From Desulfobulbus propionicus (GTDB lineage Bacteria; Desulfobacterota; Desulfobulbia; Desulfobulbales; Desulfobulbaceae), in NCBI GenBank assembly GCA_002747135.1, contig PDTE01000021.1:1-64000 (forward strand): DNA of 64,000 bases, written 5' to 3'. Below, piece by piece: positions 18,824-27,832 of the stretch. Both the position numbers and the translations under genes were made by a program. Position 1 is the first letter of the stretch. Each line of letters begins with the position of its first letter. Below the pieces are notes generated by a model. It was given only the letters and a program-made list of their open reading frames with translations. It was not told where the DNA came from and ran no database searches.

Positions 18824-19919
18824 CAGCTTAGACACCAGGATGGTAGTGCGCAGGAAAACGCATCAGATTCACGTTGGCCAGGTTGCCGTTGGTGGTGATG
18901 CGCCAATATCGGTGCAGTCGATGACTAACACCGACACAGCAGATACAGAGGCTACGGTGGCACAGATTCATCGGCTGGAGAGTGCCGGCTGTGAAATTAT
19001 CAGGGTCGCAGTGCCTGATCAGCGGGCGGCACAGGCCATCACCAAAATACGCGAACACATAAGCATCCCCCTTATTGCGGATATCCATTTTGATTCTCGC
19101 CTGGCAGTGGCTGCCCTGGAACACGGCGCCCAGGCGGTCAGGATCAATCCAGGCAATCTGGGAGGAGTAACCAAACTGGCCCGTGTTGTCGATGCTGCCA
19201 GGATGCACAAGGTTTCAATACGTGTCGGTGTCAACTCCGGCTCCATTGAAAAGGATCTTTTGCAGCAGTACGGCTATCCAACTCCTAAATGTCCGGATGC
19301 TCTCATTGAAAGTGCGATTCGCAATGTACAGCTTTTGGAGGAACGTAACTTTTATGATATAAAAATATCTATAAAGTCTTCTGACACCCTGACCACTGTT
19401 GCAGGATACAGGAAACTCTCCGCGCAAACACCATACCCTCTGCACCTCGGAGTAACAGAAGCGGGAGGATTGATTCCAGGAACAGTCAAGTCAAGTGTGG
19501 CCCTTGGCCTGCTGCTTTCAGAAGGAATAGGAGACACCTTTCGAGTCTCCCTTACCCGTGACCCGGTCGAGGAAATCCGGGTCGCCTATGAACTGCTCAG
19601 ATCTCTTCGCATCCGGGAGCGAGGGCCGGAGATGATTTCCTGCCCCACCTGCGGCCGAACCAAAATACATCTTTTCTCTCTGGCGGAAAGAGTTGAACAG
19701 TACCTGCAGACCATGCGGGCCCCTCTGAAAGTGGCGGTTATGGGGTGTGTGGTAAACGGACCGGGTGAAGCAAAGGAGGCTGATATTGGCATCGCCGGCG
19801 GCAATGGTGTTGGTATTATTTTTAAAAAAGGTGTTATTGAAAGAAAGGTCCCGGAGGATGAGCTCTTAGACGTTTTTTTAGAAGAATTACGCCGGATGGA
19901 GCAGGATTATTCAGCGTAA
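18804..19919 (+). CDS. ispG: 4-hydroxy-3-methylbut-2-enyl diphosphate synthase IspG
   Basis: [4Fe-4S] enzyme of the MEP pathway, converting MEcPP to HMBPP with reductant from ferredoxin or flavodoxin. The N-terminal barrel has VQSMTNTDTADTEAT and IPLIADIHFD. The cluster ligands lie in SCPTCGR and MGCVVNGPGEAKEAD at the C-terminal domain. 371 residues, the bacterial two-domain form. It overlaps tsaB by 20 nt. ATG 18804 or 18810 are both possible starts. Confidence 0.96.
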   Translation: MKMPVDDSLDTRMVVRRKTHQIHVGQVAVGGDAPISVQSMTNTDTADTEATVAQIHRLESAGCEIIRVAVPDQRAAQAITKIREHISIPLIADIHFDSRLAVAALEHGAQAVRINPGNLGGVTKLARVVDAARMHKVSIRVGVNSGSIEKDLLQQYGYPTPKCPDALIESAIRNVQLLEERNFYDIKISIKSSDTLTTVAGYRKLSAQTPYPLHLGVTEAGGLIPGTVKSSVALGLLLSEGIGDTFRVSLTRDPVEEIRVAYELLRSLRIRERGPEMISCPTCGRTKIHLFSLAERVEQYLQTMRAPLKVAVMGCVVNGPGEAKEADIGIAGGNGVGIIFKKGVIERKVPEDELLDVFLEELRRMEQDYSA

Positions 19920-19926
19920 CTATCTG

Positions 19927-20024
19927 GTAACTACTCGCAGGGTTTGTAACCTTTTTATTTCACTTGATTTATGCCTGTAACTGCTTTCAGCTTGCCCGAA
20001 GATGGGTGAGCAGGGAGCAGGTAC
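19927..20024. repeat. Short A-family element between ispG and proS
   Basis: GTAACTACTCGCAGG, then CCTGTAACTGCTTTCAGC, ending GGGAGCAGGTAC. It lacks the central core of full A copies and resembles 29920-30014. It creates a false in-frame extension of proS. Confidence 0.75.
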
Positions 20025-20050
20025 ATTATTTATTTGCTGGAGAAGGTTGT

Positions 20051-21760
20051 ATGCGCTATTCACACTTACTATTGCCCACCATCAAGGAAACCCCGGCAGA
20101 CGCTGAGGTTGTTAGTCATCAGCTTTTGCTGCGCGGTGGCTTTATCCGTAAACTGACTTCTGGAGTATATACGTATCTCCCTTTGGGCCTGATGGTACTG
20201 CGGAAGGTGTCAGATATTGTCCGTCAGGAGATGAACCGTGCCGGTGCTCAGGAGATTCTCATGTCCATGGTGCAGCCGGGTGACCTGTGGCAGGAATCAG
20301 GTCGCTGGCAGCATTATGGCCCCGAACTCTTGCGATTTCATGATCGCCATGGGCGGGACTATTGCCTGGGGCCAACCCATGAAGAGGTTGTTACCGATAT
20401 TGCCCGGCGCGAGCTGCATTCCTACAAACAACTGCCAGTTAACCTCTACCAGGTTCAAACCAAGTTCAGGGATGAAATCCGGCCCCGCTTCGGGCTGATG
20501 CGCGGGCGGGAATTTGTCATGAAAGATGCCTATTCCTTTGACATGGATGATGAAGGCGCAGAACTCAGTTATCAGAAAATGTGGGACGCCTATCACCGCA
20601 TTTTCCAGCGTTGTGGTCTGGAATTTCGTGCAGTTGAGGCTGACAGCGGCTCCATAGGTGGATCCTATTCCCATGAATTCATGGTCCTGGCCGACAATGG
20701 AGAAGATACCCTGGTAATCTGTGAAGAGTGCTCCTATGCTGCCAATGTTGAAACAGCTGCCGTTAAGCAGGGGTCAGGCATAGAATCGAAGCTTGATCAG
20801 CCTGCCCTGGAAAAAGTGGCGACTCCGGGAGCCAGAAAGGTAGAGCGGGTTGCTGAGGTTTTGCAGGTCAGACCAGCGGACATTGTCAAAACCATGCTCT
20901 ATGCTGCTGACGATGAAATTGTAGCTGCACTGGTTCGAGGTGACCGGGAGGTGCAAAGCGCCAAATTGAAGAATCTTTTAGGGGCGGCTGTTGTCGAACC
21001 TCTTGCCGAAGAAGATGTTTGGTCCCAAACCAGACTTCCGGCCGGTTATCTTGGGCCTGTGGGGCTGGATATACGTATTGTGGCAGACCAGGAAGTCATG
21101 CAGATGACTGGTTGTGTCACCGGAGCCAATGAAAAAGGACATCATTTCCTCTCTGTGGTGCCAGGACGTGATTTTACCCCTGATGTCGCAGGAGATCTGC
21201 GCCAGATTACCAGTGACGACTGCTGCCCGCAATGCTCGGGAAAACTCCGGCTTACGGAAGGTATAGAGGTTGGTCACATTTTTAAGCTCGGTACTAAATA
21301 TTCCCGATCCATGGAGGCCTTTTTTCAGGATCAGGAGGGAAAGGAGCACCCCTTTATCATGGGTTGCTATGGTATTGGGGTAAGCCGTGTTGTTGCGGCG
21401 GCCATAGAACAGAATCATGATGAGGACGGTATCATTTTTCCGCTTTCGCTTGCTCCCTTCCAGGTCATTATTCTCAACCTTGGTCCAAAGAATGAGAAAA
21501 TTACTCATGCCGCAGAGGATCTCTATGCCAGGCTGCTGGAAAACGGCTGCGATGTCCTTTATGATGACCGCGATGAAAGGCCTGGAACAAAGTTCAAGGA
21601 CGCAGATTTGCTCGGTATTCCTGTAAGAGTGACGATTGGCAGAACCTTTGAGCAGCAGGGCGAGGTGGAACTGCGTTTTCGACGCACCGGAGCAACTGAA
21701 AATGTAGCGTGGGATGCCGCCCTGGAGCATATCCTGACAGTCCTGCGCAGCTCATCTTGA
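20051..21760 (+). CDS. proS: Prolyl-tRNA synthetase (bacterial, with editing domain)
   Basis: Charges tRNA-Pro. Class II motifs are readable: FIRKLTSGVYTYLPLG, motif 2 QTKFRDEIRPRFGLMRGREF, and motif 3 MGCYGIGVSRVVAAAIEQ. The INS editing domain (about residues 220-400) includes VKTMLYAADDE. 569 residues equals the usual bacterial length. ATG 20051 was chosen (GGAGAAGG upstream). The 29 codons open further upstream come from the short A repeat. Confidence 0.97.
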   Translation: MRYSHLLLPTIKETPADAEVVSHQLLLRGGFIRKLTSGVYTYLPLGLMVLRKVSDIVRQEMNRAGAQEILMSMVQPGDLWQESGRWQHYGPELLRFHDRHGRDYCLGPTHEEVVTDIARRELHSYKQLPVNLYQVQTKFRDEIRPRFGLMRGREFVMKDAYSFDMDDEGAELSYQKMWDAYHRIFQRCGLEFRAVEADSGSIGGSYSHEFMVLADNGEDTLVICEECSYAANVETAAVKQGSGIESKLDQPALEKVATPGARKVERVAEVLQVRPADIVKTMLYAADDEIVAALVRGDREVQSAKLKNLLGAAVVEPLAEEDVWSQTRLPAGYLGPVGLDIRIVADQEVMQMTGCVTGANEKGHHFLSVVPGRDFTPDVAGDLRQITSDDCCPQCSGKLRLTEGIEVGHIFKLGTKYSRSMEAFFQDQEGKEHPFIMGCYGIGVSRVVAAAIEQNHDEDGIIFPLSLAPFQVIILNLGPKNEKITHAAEDLYARLLENGCDVLYDDRDERPGTKFKDADLLGIPVRVTIGRTFEQQGEVELRFRRTGATENVAWDAALEHILTVLRSSS

Positions 21761-21785
21761 TACCAGTGGCACGAAGGTTGGGAAA

Positions 21786-23948
21786 GTGACTGATATTAAC
21801 ACACTTCTTGCTGTAGCAGGAGGATATCTGCCGGAAGAGGACCTGACGCTGCTGGTCGAGGCCTATAACTTTTCCCGCAAACGTCACGCCAGACAGAAAC
21901 ATGCCTCCGGGGAACCTTATATAAATCATCTGGTTGAGGTCGCTTCCTGTCTTGCCGGCATGAAGCTTGATCAGGGGACCATCATTGCCGGCCTGCTGCA
22001 TGGGACGCTCAAGGAAGAGGTCGCCACCTTTGCGGAGCTGAAAAAGCATTTTGGTGATGAGGTAGCCAGGCTGGTGGAAGGGGCAACCCGTATAACCAAT
22101 GTCCGTTACAATTCCCAGCTCGTCCATCAGGCCAAAAATATCCGCAAACTGTTGCTTGCCATTGGCGCTGATATAAGGGTGCTGCTGGTTAAGCTGGCAG
22201 ACAGGCTGCAGGATATGGTGACCATGGATGGATGCAGCGAGGAGATCCGCCGGCAAAAATCAAGAGAAACCATGGATCTGTACGCGCCCCTTGCCAGTAG
22301 ACTTGGTATCGACTGGATGAAAAGGGAGCTGGAAGACCTGTCCTTTAAATACCTTTTTCCTAAAGAATATGCGGAGCTGGCCGCCTGTCTGGAAAGCACT
22401 GTCGCAGAGCGCCAGCTCTATGTGGATGAGGTCATAGCTGTCCTGCATGAGAAGCTCAGAGACAATCAGGTGTTTCCAATCCGTGTCATTGGCCGGCCCA
22501 AGCACATGTATTCCATTTACAAGAAGCTGGTTGCCCAGAGGATTCCTGTTGAAAAGGTCTATGACAAGGTCGCGTTCCGCATCATCGTTACGACTGTCAA
22601 GGAGTGCTATGAGGCACTCGGGGTGGTGCATGGCGAGTGGACTCCTGTTCCGGGGCGGATAAAGGATTTTGTCAGTACCCCCAAGGCCAATAATTATCAG
22701 TCGCTGCATACCACGGTGTCCGGCCCTTATGGCCATTTTATCGAGATACAGATTCGCACGGAAAACATGGATAAGGTTGCCCAGGAGGGAGTTGCCGCGC
22801 ACTGGGCCTATAAGGAAGGGCAGGAAATATCTGATGCTGACGCGCGGCTTTTCAGTAATCTGAAAGACCTGGTTCAGATATTACAGGAAGTTGAAGATCC
22901 CCGCGAATTCATGGATATGATTCGGGGGGAGCTGTTTGAGCCTGATGTCTATGCCCTGACCCCCACTGGTGAAGTGCGCGAGCTCCCCCGTGGTGCAACT
23001 CCCATTGACTTTGCCTATGCTATCCATTCTGATGTTGGTGACACCTGTGCCGGGGCCAAAGTGAATGGGCATATAGTCCAGTTGAAGCAGGAGTTACAGA
23101 GTGGGGATATTGTAGAAATTATTACCCAGAAGAACCAGTATCCCAAGCGGGCCTGGCTGCAGTATGTCAAGACACCAAAAGCGAGGACACGTATCAGGCA
23201 ATGGCTGCGTCGTGAAGAACGTGAAAATGCCCTGAAACTTGGTCGGGAAATATGTGAAAAGGAACTGAAAAAATTTCATGTCTCTATTCGCAGCCTGGTA
23301 AAGGGAGGGCATCTGCGCCTGATGCTCAAGGAATTGCGCTGCGCATCCCTGGATGATCTTCTGGTAAAGGTTGGAACAGGTAACATCAGTATTCCTCAAC
23401 TCATCAGGGCGTTGCAGCCTGAGGAATTTAAGGAGAGTGAAAGAAAAAAACGTGAGAAAGAACTGCTTGAAAGAACCAGGCGCACCAGGGAACATCGGGA
23501 AAAGGCATCTGGAAGAGACTCCATCGATATTGACGGCATTGACGACATGCTGGTCAAAATCAGCCCCTGCTGCAGCCCGGTTCCAGGCGATGCTGTCATG
23601 GGGTTTATCACCCAGGGAGCGGGTATATCCATCCATCGTAATGATTGTCCCAACCTGTTGAATTCTGATTCTTCTCGCTGGATAGAGGTTACCTGGGGTG
23701 CGGCCTTCCGCAAGCTCCATAAGGCTGCTCTGTATGTCCGGGCTGAAGACAGGAAAAATCTTCTGGCAGATATTTCAAGTGCCATCGGTGCTGATGATGC
23801 CGGCATCTCGGAGATAAGTGCCAAAAAGAATGCGGACAATATTGTTGAAATAAAAATGGTGGTGGAGGTTGTTGATGTGGAACAGCTTCGGCGCGTTCTC
23901 CAGCATTTGCGGCAGATGTCTGCAGTAATAGAAGTTCTGCGGATGTAG
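21786..23948 (+). CDS. Rel-type (p)ppGpp synthetase with altered hydrolase site
   Basis: Stringent-response alarmone enzyme of 720 residues in the RelA/SpoT long form: HD-type hydrolase region, synthetase, TGS (DVYALTPTGEVRELPRGATP), helical and zinc-finger-like (SPCCSPVPGD), ACT. The synthetase keeps D260, the RXKD motif RIKD (291-294) and E320 in EIQIRT. The hydrolase region keeps H48, H72 and D139, but the HD aspartate is Gly73, the usual ED pair reads K76-E77, and the usual N after DRL is D143. Synthesis should work; hydrolysis is doubtful. It follows proS by 25 nt and precedes smr and rph. Confidence 0.93.
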   Translation: MTDINTLLAVAGGYLPEEDLTLLVEAYNFSRKRHARQKHASGEPYINHLVEVASCLAGMKLDQGTIIAGLLHGTLKEEVATFAELKKHFGDEVARLVEGATRITNVRYNSQLVHQAKNIRKLLLAIGADIRVLLVKLADRLQDMVTMDGCSEEIRRQKSRETMDLYAPLASRLGIDWMKRELEDLSFKYLFPKEYAELAACLESTVAERQLYVDEVIAVLHEKLRDNQVFPIRVIGRPKHMYSIYKKLVAQRIPVEKVYDKVAFRIIVTTVKECYEALGVVHGEWTPVPGRIKDFVSTPKANNYQSLHTTVSGPYGHFIEIQIRTENMDKVAQEGVAAHWAYKEGQEISDADARLFSNLKDLVQILQEVEDPREFMDMIRGELFEPDVYALTPTGEVRELPRGATPIDFAYAIHSDVGDTCAGAKVNGHIVQLKQELQSGDIVEIITQKNQYPKRAWLQYVKTPKARTRIRQWLRREERENALKLGREICEKELKKFHVSIRSLVKGGHLRLMLKELRCASLDDLLVKVGTGNISIPQLIRALQPEEFKESERKKREKELLERTRRTREHREKASGRDSIDIDGIDDMLVKISPCCSPVPGDAVMGFITQGAGISIHRNDCPNLLNSDSSRWIEVTWGAAFRKLHKAALYVRAEDRKNLLADISSAIGADDAGISEISAKKNADNIVEIKMVVEVVDVEQLRRVLQHLRQMSAVIEVLRM

Positions 23949-23962
23949 AAGGGGATACCTTC

Positions 23963-24415
23963 ATGAGCAGTGATATGATATGTTCGGTTTGTGGCAATGA
24001 GATCAGTGCTCGAGTTACTTCCTGTCCTTTTTGCGGTACTTTCCATGCCATGCTGCCTGTAGAAGAGGCTGAAACTCTATACAGGGTCGTTAATCTGGAA
24101 AAAGGTATGCCCCCTGCCCAGGAGGCTGTTGAGCACTTAAAGAAGGAATTGCAGCTGGCCAGGACTCAGAGGGTAAAAGTGCTTACCCTTATCCATGGCT
24201 ACGGGTCATCCGGCAAGGGGGGCAAGATAAAGAAAGAGGTTCGTCGCCAGTTGCAGCATCTGCTTTATCAATCCGAAATAAAAGATGTTATCTGCGGAGA
24301 AGACCTTGGTAAAAAAGCTGGCAAGGGCAAGCAGCTGCTCCGCCGTTTCCCCATGCTCAACGAGCATCGTGATATACAACGGGCCAACCCGGGTATTACC
24401 CTGGTACTCCTTTAA
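23963..24415 (+). CDS. Zinc-ribbon plus Smr-domain protein
   Basis: A 150-residue protein. The N-terminus has two CxxC pairs (C7/C10 and C21/C24), a probable zinc ribbon. The rest holds an Smr-like domain with LTLIHGYGSSGKGGKIKKEV (the HGxG region of MutS2/Smr nucleases) and LRRFPMLNEH. Smr domains cut or bind branched DNA or mRNA; here they could act in RNA turnover given rph next door. Specific function unknown. Confidence 0.8.
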   Translation: MSSDMICSVCGNEISARVTSCPFCGTFHAMLPVEEAETLYRVVNLEKGMPPAQEAVEHLKKELQLARTQRVKVLTLIHGYGSSGKGGKIKKEVRRQLQHLLYQSEIKDVICGEDLGKKAGKGKQLLRRFPMLNEHRDIQRANPGITLVLL

Positions 24416-24430
24416 CGCTGAAGGACCTGA

Positions 24431-25126
24431 GTGACAATGAATCCACGAAAAAAAGACAGCCTGCGCCCTTTTTCTGCAGAATATAATATTCAGTCCCATG
24501 CTGACGGCTCTGTGCTTTTTCGTATGGGCAATACCCATGTGCTCTGCTGCGTCTGCGTTGAAGACCAGGTGCCGCAATTTTTAGTTGGCAGCGGTAAGGG
24601 CTGGATTACTGCAGAGTACGGCATGCTGCCCGGCTCAACCAATACCAGAATGCGGCGGGAAGTGTCCGGTAAATCAGGGAGGACCCTGGAAATCCAGCGA
24701 CTTATTGGTCGCTCTTTGCGCATGATGGTCGATTTGCGAACCCTTGGAGAATACACTTTGCGGGTAGACTGTGATGTCATTAATGCTGATGGCGGCACCA
24801 GGTGTGCGTCCATTACCGGCGGAGCCCTGGCACTGCGGCAGGCGCTGGACACTATGCTTATCCAGGGAAAGCTGGCCGTTATGCCTGAAATATTGCCAGT
24901 TGCGGCCGTGAGTGTGGGCGTAGTAAATAATGAAGTCGTGCTTGATCTTGATTACGCGCTTGACTCGGCTGCTGATGTTGATGCTAACTTTGTCATGAGC
25001 AGAGACGGGCGCTGGATAGAGGTGCAGTCAACTGCTGAAGGGCGGCCTTTTCAGCCCGAGTTTTTTTCACATATGGCGGAACTCGCCTGGAAAGGTATCC
25101 GCGAATTGTTTTCACTGTGGAAATAA
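24431..25126 (+). CDS. rph: Ribonuclease PH
   Basis: Phosphorolytic 3'-5' exoribonuclease that trims tRNA 3' ends. Shows [28 protein letters not shown], the basic [12 protein letters not shown] and [18 protein letters not shown] with the metal/phosphate Asp residues. 231 residues from GTG 24431; ATG 24437 (229 aa) is an alternative, and AAGGA at 24421 cannot decide. Overlaps the next gene by 10 nt. Confidence 0.94.
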   Translation: MTMNPRKKDSLRPFSAEYNIQSHADGSVLFRMGNTHVLCCVCVEDQVPQFLVGSGKGWITAEYGMLPGSTNTRMRREVSGKSGRTLEIQRLIGRSLRMMVDLRTLGEYTLRVDCDVINADGGTRCASITGGALALRQALDTMLIQGKLAVMPEILPVAAVSVGVVNNEVVLDLDYALDSAADVDANFVMSRDGRWIEVQSTAEGRPFQPEFFSHMAELAWKGIRELFSLWK

Positions 25127-25659
25127 GAAACCCGTCTCACCATAAAAAAAATCGCTTTTTCAGATTTCGCCCGCTTTTTCGCTGGATAATCAGGCTGCGC
25201 AGCTCCAGCCGGGCCATTGCTGGCGGTTTGGGCCTGGGGGCCTTTATCGCCTTTTCCCCTACCTACGGTATCCAGATTTTCCTTGCCCTGTTTCTGGCCA
25301 CGGCTTTTAACTGTAACCGTGCGGCAACGCTTATTCCCATCTGGGTGACAAATCCGGTGACCATTGTCCCTGTCTATAGCTTCAATTACTGGCTGGGAAC
25401 CTTTTTCTGGGAGGGACCTGAGATCTCGCAAGTTTCCCGTCAGCTCATGGATATCGCCAAAGAACTGGCCCGCCTTGACTTTTTTGCCGTCTTTGACCAG
25501 TTTGCCCTGTTTTTGCATCTGGGCAGGGATGTGGTCATCCCCCTGATTGTCGGCAGCCTGATAACCGGCCTTGTCGCAGGAATACTGGTGTATATCTTGA
25601 GCCTGCGCCTGCTTACCTGGTTGAATAGTCACAGAAAAAGGAAAAAGAAACCGCGATGA
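25117..25659 (+). CDS. DUF2062 membrane protein
   Basis: A 180-residue inner-membrane protein beginning at GTG 25117 within the rph end. After a basic N-terminus come [26 protein letters not shown] and [18 protein letters not shown], the hallmark of DUF2062 proteins (FxP-G-Q and TNP motifs), then a C-terminal helix ([20 protein letters not shown]) and a Lys/Arg tail. Function of the family is not established. Confidence 0.85.
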   Translation: MEIRNPSHHKKNRFFRFRPLFRWIIRLRSSSRAIAGGLGLGAFIAFSPTYGIQIFLALFLATAFNCNRAATLIPIWVTNPVTIVPVYSFNYWLGTFFWEGPEISQVSRQLMDIAKELARLDFFAVFDQFALFLHLGRDVVIPLIVGSLITGLVAGILVYILSLRLLTWLNSHRKRKKKPR

Positions 25660-26135
25660 TGTACATAAAAAGGGCAAAGGTAAAAAAGGGGGGAAAGTAT
25701 ACGTAAATTTTACTGACATTGTAGAATTAACAGGTATTAAGGGTGTTGAATCAATCAATCTATCTCTTTGAAACCGTGTTGTTTTGCAAGGAAAATCTTT
25801 TTATCGAGTTTGCGCAGAACTACAAAGAGTCTTTCTCTAAGCTTTTTCATGAGTCGCTCCCTTTTGTATTGTTGAAAATGTCTTAACCAATACTACGTAC
25901 ACCGCTGGGAGAGACAAGAACCTACCCCCATATTCAAACCACTGAGCGGGATTTTTCAGGTGGATTCTGCTGTTGTTTGCTGTGGTCAACCGCTCTTGAC
26001 ATGCTCTTGACTTTCCTTTTTCATCTTGTTAGCGTGTTACCACTCATCTGGAGGGCTGGGTAATGCTGAGCTGAAGAAGCTGCAGGTTGACCTCAAGGCC
26101 ATTGGTGAGATCGAGAATTTTGAAGAACTGCGCTC
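25660..26135. other. Region without a firm gene; possible lipoprotein remnant at its end
   Basis: Mostly non-coding. At 26030-26135 (plus strand) a frame reads FILLACYHSSGGLGNAELKKL and IGEIENFEELRS with protein-like composition. An ATG in another frame just upstream reads MLLTFLF. This may be a frameshifted lipoprotein start whose remainder was lost at the E element (26136). Weak evidence. Confidence 0.3.
25755..25850 (-). CDS. Possible 31-residue basic small protein
   Basis: ATG 25850 is preceded by AAAGGGAGCGACTC, a good ribosome-binding site. The product MKKLRERLFVVLRKLDKKI... is short, Lys/Arg-rich and could form an amphipathic helix. No family recognised. It stands alone in a non-coding stretch and could be a truncated gene start or chance. 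Confidence 0.3.
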   Translation of the reverse strand: MKKLRERLFVVLRKLDKKIFLAKQHGFKEID

Positions 26136-26298
26136 GTGTCCTGTCAACGCTGAAATGTCAGGATAGTGCGCCGGATTTTTCTTGCCCTTATGCATCCTTG
26201 TCCTGCGTTGCATAGTAGTGCTCTGTGACCCAGGGCAAGGCTGCATAAGGGCTGAAAAAAGACAAGCAGGATACGACAGAGCAGCGTTGACAGGACAC
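26136..26298. mobile_element. E-family MITE (163 bp)
   Basis: Perfect 17-bp terminal inverted repeats, GTGTCCTGTCAACGCTG at both ends. Inside, TGCCCTTATGCA and TGCATAAGGGC form a second pair of arms. Related copies at 37080-37240 and 38101-38261. No coding capacity and no clear target duplication. It abuts the truncated istA remnant. Confidence 0.8.
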
Positions 26299-26300
26299 TA

Positions 26301-26664
26301 GAAGTGGCAGCAGAGCAGCGAGGCCTTGACGGAGGCTGTACTATCGTCAAAGACTATGCCCGGAAAGTCCGACCGAAATGGCATAAACCTTATCTGAAAC
26401 TGAGCTTTACTCCGGGTGAGTGTGTACAGGTGGACTGGGGATCTTGTGGCTCCATTCGTGTTGGAAGCACCCGGAGGCGATTAAGCTTTTTTGTTATGGT
26501 ACTCTGTTACAGCCGTATGATGTACGCAGAGTTCACCGTCTCCCGGGCCATGGAGCATTTTTTTCGGTTGCCATCAACGTGCCTTGCATTACTTCGGTGG
26601 TGTACCTGACAGAATCATGGTCGAGCATGGCCGGGACAGGTATACTGGCCGAACCGAAATATGA
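26301..26664 (+). pseudogene. IS21-family istA transposase remnant, frameshifted
   Basis: Internal piece of an IstA integrase: KLSFTPGECVQVDWGSCG, RRLSFFVMVLCYSRMMY and AMEHFF, then after a one-base shift in a run of seven T, GCHQRALHYFGGVPDRIMV, ending RYTGRTEI and a stop. The N-terminal HTH, the rest of the DDE core and istB are absent. The 5' side is cut at the E MITE. Dead element. Confidence 0.8.
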
Positions 26665-26733
26665 ATGCATTTATCGGCAGAGGTGGGGTTACACCCCGCC
26701 GGAACCATTTCGTATCACCAACGAGGATGAACC

Positions 26734-27534
26734 ATGCTTAATCCTGCCTCTTTTTTTGCCCTGGAAGACTTCCCGGAGAAAGACATCTTCAGTAACTGCA
26801 TTTATGTCTGGGATGCCCTCAAGCAGCTCAAGGAATATACAGCGAGACGGATACCCCCTTACATGGTGCATCGATGTCTGAAAGGCGGCGTGCCGCTCCA
26901 GAGTCCATTCATCGTTCACAATAAAAAAATTCGCAGTGCCAGTGAATGTACCGTGACCTTTGCCGAACCCGCCAAAGGTAAACTGGTTGTTACGGAAAAC
27001 GGTCAACCCCTCGAAGGGGCCTCGGTTGTCATGGCTGGAGCAATCCTGGTCGGACAACACATCTCCATAGGCAAGGGTGTCCTGATTGAATCCGGAGCCT
27101 GTGTCAAGGGACCGACCATCATCGGAGATTATTCAGAAATCCGTCATGGCGCTTATATCAGGGGCAACTGCATATTTGGTCAGCGCTGCGTTGTCGGGCA
27201 TGCCACGGAAGTAAAGCATTCGATTTTTTTAAACGATGCCAAGGCCGGTCATTTCGCCTATCTGGGTGATTCTGTTCTGGGCAACAATGTTAACCTCGGT
27301 GCTGGAACAAAATGCGCCAATCTTCGCTTTATCGAAGGTACGGTCAAGATAAGGACACCTGAAGGTCTGATTGACAGTGAGTTGAGAAAAATTGGTGCTA
27401 TCATGGGTGATGACTGTCAGACAGGCTGCAATTCAGTTACCAGCCCGGGAACGGTGCTGGATCAACAGAGCATGCTCTTGCCCAATACAACCGCACCTTC
27501 CGGCTATCATAAGAAAAAGAGCCTGATACGTTAG
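26734..27534 (+). CDS. Left-handed beta-helix (GlmU C-terminal-like) protein
   Basis: 266 residues. After about 80 residues of unknown type comes a hexapeptide-repeat domain: AILVGQHISIGKGVLIESGA, GPTIIGDYSEIRHGAYIRG, VVGHATEVKHSIFLNDAKAGHF (read in short units) and LGNNVNLGAGTKCANL, as in the acetyltransferase half of GlmU and related sugar-1-phosphate nucleotidylyltransferases. The nucleotidyltransferase motif is absent, so it is probably an acyltransferase or a sugar-nucleotide accessory protein. GAGGATGAACC supports ATG 26734. It converges on the next minus-strand gene with 98 nt overlap. Confidence 0.8.
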   Translation: MLNPASFFALEDFPEKDIFSNCIYVWDALKQLKEYTARRIPPYMVHRCLKGGVPLQSPFIVHNKKIRSASECTVTFAEPAKGKLVVTENGQPLEGASVVMAGAILVGQHISIGKGVLIESGACVKGPTIIGDYSEIRHGAYIRGNCIFGQRCVVGHATEVKHSIFLNDAKAGHFAYLGDSVLGNNVNLGAGTKCANLRFIEGTVKIRTPEGLIDSELRKIGAIMGDDCQTGCNSVTSPGTVLDQQSMLLPNTTAPSGYHKKKSLIR

Positions 27535-27832
27535 TGGCCATTGGTTGTTCTCCGCCGGCATACTCGTACAGGGCGAAAAAAAAAGCGAACAATATGCCTA
27601 TGGTGCAAAAAATTCTGACAAACCTGTCCCATGGCAATCGCTTCGCACCTGACATTTTTTTAAAAAGGAAAACGGTTATATAGGTAAAGCCAAGCGCATA
27701 AGGAGCGGTAAGCAGTACCTGATACAGGGTTCCAGACAGAGTCCTGCCCATATCTTCTCCCAAACGAAGATGAAAAAGGATATAGACCAGAACAGTCATA
27801 CTAAAAGTAATTTTTTCACGAAGAGTTTTCAT
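27437..27832 (-). CDS. Small predicted membrane protein, unknown
   Basis: 131 residues with three hydrophobic stretches (ITFSMTVLVYILFHLRL, VLLTAPYALGFTYITVFLF, FCTIGILFAFFFALYEYAG), then a hydrophilic tail that overlaps the convergent gene. No family recognised. Its ATG (27830-27832) overlaps the ATG of the divergent gene in the tetramer CATG. Upstream of it there is only a distant AAGG. A start at residue 12 is possible. Composition suggests a real gene, but with moderate certainty. Confidence 0.5.
   Translation of the reverse strand: MKTLREKITFSMTVLVYILFHLRLGEDMGRTLSGTLYQVLLTAPYALGFTYITVFLFKKMSGAKRLPWDRFVRIFCTIGILFAFFFALYEYAGGEQPMATNVSGSFSYDSRKVRLYWARACSVDPAPFPGW

Noticed and set aside
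19964..20050. 29-codon extension of ProRS
   Set aside because: Derived from a short A repeat; bacterial ProRS starts at MRYSHLLLPT.
25051..25758. 235-aa minus-strand ORF over the DUF2062 gene
   Set aside because: The plus-strand frame shows DUF2062 motifs; the minus frame is low-complexity and starts in non-coding DNA.
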